Origin: Bryobacterales bacterium | GTDB taxonomy: Bacteria > Acidobacteriota > Terriglobia > Bryobacterales > Bryobacteraceae | DNA length: 6,333 nt | Assembly (NCBI GenBank): GCA_003487005.1 | Contig: DNFG01000294.1 | Coordinates: forward strand, 6,571-12,903 | Direction: 5' to 3' | Shown: positions 5,675-6,333 of the stretch, piece by piece | Numbering within the stretch: the first letter of the stretch is position 1 | Layout: each line of letters starts with the position of its first letter | Position numbers and translations under genes: made by a program | Notes under the pieces: model-generated | What the model saw: only the letters and a program-made list of their open reading frames with translations | Told to the model about the DNA's origin: nothing | Database searches by the model: none

Positions 5675-6333
5675 GTGAATGGTGAAAAGGGTGCGATTTT
5701 TGCGCGGAACGAGCTGTTTTCGGGTCTCTCCGCGGACGATCTGGAGCAACTGGCGGCGCGGGCGCGGGCGTGTGACTACCGGGAAGGGGAAGTGCTGTTT
5801 TATGAGGGGGATGCGTGCCTGGGGGTGCATTTAATCACGGCGGGGGCGGTGAAGATCGTGAAGACGACGCCATCGGGGCGGCAGTTGGTGCTGGCGACGC
5901 AACCGGCTCCGGCGACGGTGGCGGAGGTGCCGGTATTTGATGGGGGTCCATACCCGGCGACGGTGATCGCGACGGAGGCGTCGCGGGCGTATCTGATTCC
6001 AAGGAATGATTTTCTGGGGTTCTGCAAGCTGCGGCCGGAACTGGCGTTGCGGTTTCTGGAGGTGTTTGGGGGGCGGTTGCGGCAACTGGTGTTTCTGATG
6101 GAGCGAATCACGTTCGGCAACGTGCGGCAGAGGCTGGCGCAGCGGTTGCTGGACTTCGCGCAAGCGGCTGGAAGCAAAGCGTTTACGATGGAGGAGACGC
6201 ACGAGGAGATGGCGGCGCATCTGGGGACGGTGCGCGAGGTGGTGACGCGGAATCTGGGGCGGTTTCAGGGGGAGGGATTGATCCGGCTGAACCGGCGGGG
6301 GATTGAGTTGCTGGATAGATCGGAAGAGCGGCG
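5675..6333 (+). CDS. Crp/Fnr-family transcriptional regulator, 3'-truncated by window end
   Basis: The frame is open to the window end (219 codons). An N-terminal cyclic-nucleotide-binding-like beta-roll starts with ELFSGLSADDLEQLA (about 13-27) and continues through YREGEVLFYEGD (35-46) and HLITAGAVKIVK (52-63). The dimerisation helix lies near 122-146 (LALRFLEVFGGRLRQLVFLM). A winged helix follows, with a helix-turn-helix at about 171-197 (HEEMAAHLGTVREVVTRNL) and a GEGLIRLNRRGIELLD wing. FNR-type iron-sulphur ligation is absent; the only cysteines are C33, C48 and C117. The CRP cAMP pocket Arg-Ser is replaced (GGPYPATV), so the effector is unknown and probably not cAMP. GTG 5675 is preferred because it gives the normal short N-terminus and leaves room for the divergent gene. 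ATG 5633 is also in frame. The last residues, from about 215, are doubtful because bases 6317-6333 look like sequencing adapter. Confidence 0.9.
   Translation, partial: MNGEKGAIFARNELFSGLSADDLEQLAARARACDYREGEVLFYEGDACLGVHLITAGAVKIVKTTPSGRQLVLATQPAPATVAEVPVFDGGPYPATVIATEASRAYLIPRNDFLGFCKLRPELALRFLEVFGGRLRQLVFLMERITFGNVRQRLAQRLLDFAQAAGSKAFTMEETHEEMAAHLGTVREVVTRNLGRFQGEGLIRLNRRGIELLDRSEER
6317..6333. other. Probable residual Illumina adapter sequence at contig end
   Basis: Bases 6317-6331 read AGATCGGAAGAGCGG, which contains the 13-nt universal Illumina adapter prefix AGATCGGAAGAGC. All 15 nt agree with the start of the older paired-end/multiplexing adapter as I remember it. The final two bases (CG) do not continue that adapter. 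The match sits at the very end of the window, where untrimmed adapter would be found in a draft contig. A 15-nt chance match at this exact place is very unlikely. The bases also happen to keep the Crp/Fnr frame open, adding spurious residues after LLD or LLDR. Confidence 0.8.

Noticed and set aside
5185..5685. Plus-strand open frame opposite the DinB-like gene
   Set aside because: It is Gly/Val/Asp-rich without motifs; the minus strand carries the conserved histidine blocks.
1..6333. tRNA, rRNA, CRISPR array, insertion sequence or riboswitch
   Set aside because: No cloverleaf, regularly spaced repeats, transposase frame or terminal inverted repeats were seen, and the gaps between genes are too short to hold most of these.

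Overview
The window is a piece of a GC-rich bacterial chromosome, most likely a contig end from a metagenome or draft assembly. It holds seven protein genes in a very compact layout, with no intergenic gap above 63 bp. The lineage cannot be proven from the sequence. An acidobacterial origin (Solibacter/Bryobacter-like) is my best guess, from the strongly G-ending codon use on the plus strand, an enlarged NuoH and a YfiT/BstA-type DinB protein, which would fit a bacillithiol-using organism. Treat this as low-confidence inference.

Bases 1-3838 are the end of a respiratory complex I (NADH:quinone oxidoreductase) operon: the 3' part of nuoM, all of nuoN (4-nt ATGA overlap with nuoM) and all of nuoH (5 nt after nuoN). 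NuoM and NuoN are antiporter-like proton-pumping subunits, and NuoH helps form the quinone site. The order M-N-H is not the canonical one, in which nuoH lies between nuoG and nuoI. The NuoH has roughly 60 extra residues, including added hydrophobic segments, ahead of its last conserved block. The operon ends at a perfect 6-bp inverted repeat that contains the stop codons of both nuoH and the convergent gene.

Bases 3845-4336 (minus) encode a 163-residue protein with a Pro/Gly-rich N-terminus, a short coiled coil and a beta-rich repeat region resembling the C-terminal spike of VgrG (DUF2345-like) or phage gp5. It is an orphan, with no tail, sheath, baseplate or secretion gene around it, and is the most intriguing coding element here. 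Divergent from it, across 63 bp, is a class I SAM-dependent methyltransferase (4400-5164). This gene runs convergently into a YfiT/BstA-like DinB-fold metalloenzyme (5161-5628, minus), and the two share one CTAG whose strands supply both TAG stops. Divergent from the DinB gene is a Crp/Fnr-family regulator (from 5675) that runs off the window.

The last 17 bases begin with 15 nt identical to the start of a common Illumina adapter. The window end is therefore probably a contig end with untrimmed adapter, and the apparent C-terminus of the regulator should not be trusted.

The plus strand stays G-rich even through the minus-strand DinB gene, which points to replication-strand bias rather than transcription. 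The spike-like gene departs from that pattern. Three gene starts that lack a Shine-Dalgarno sequence have a -10-like hexamer 6-8 nt before the start codon, raising the possibility of leaderless transcripts.
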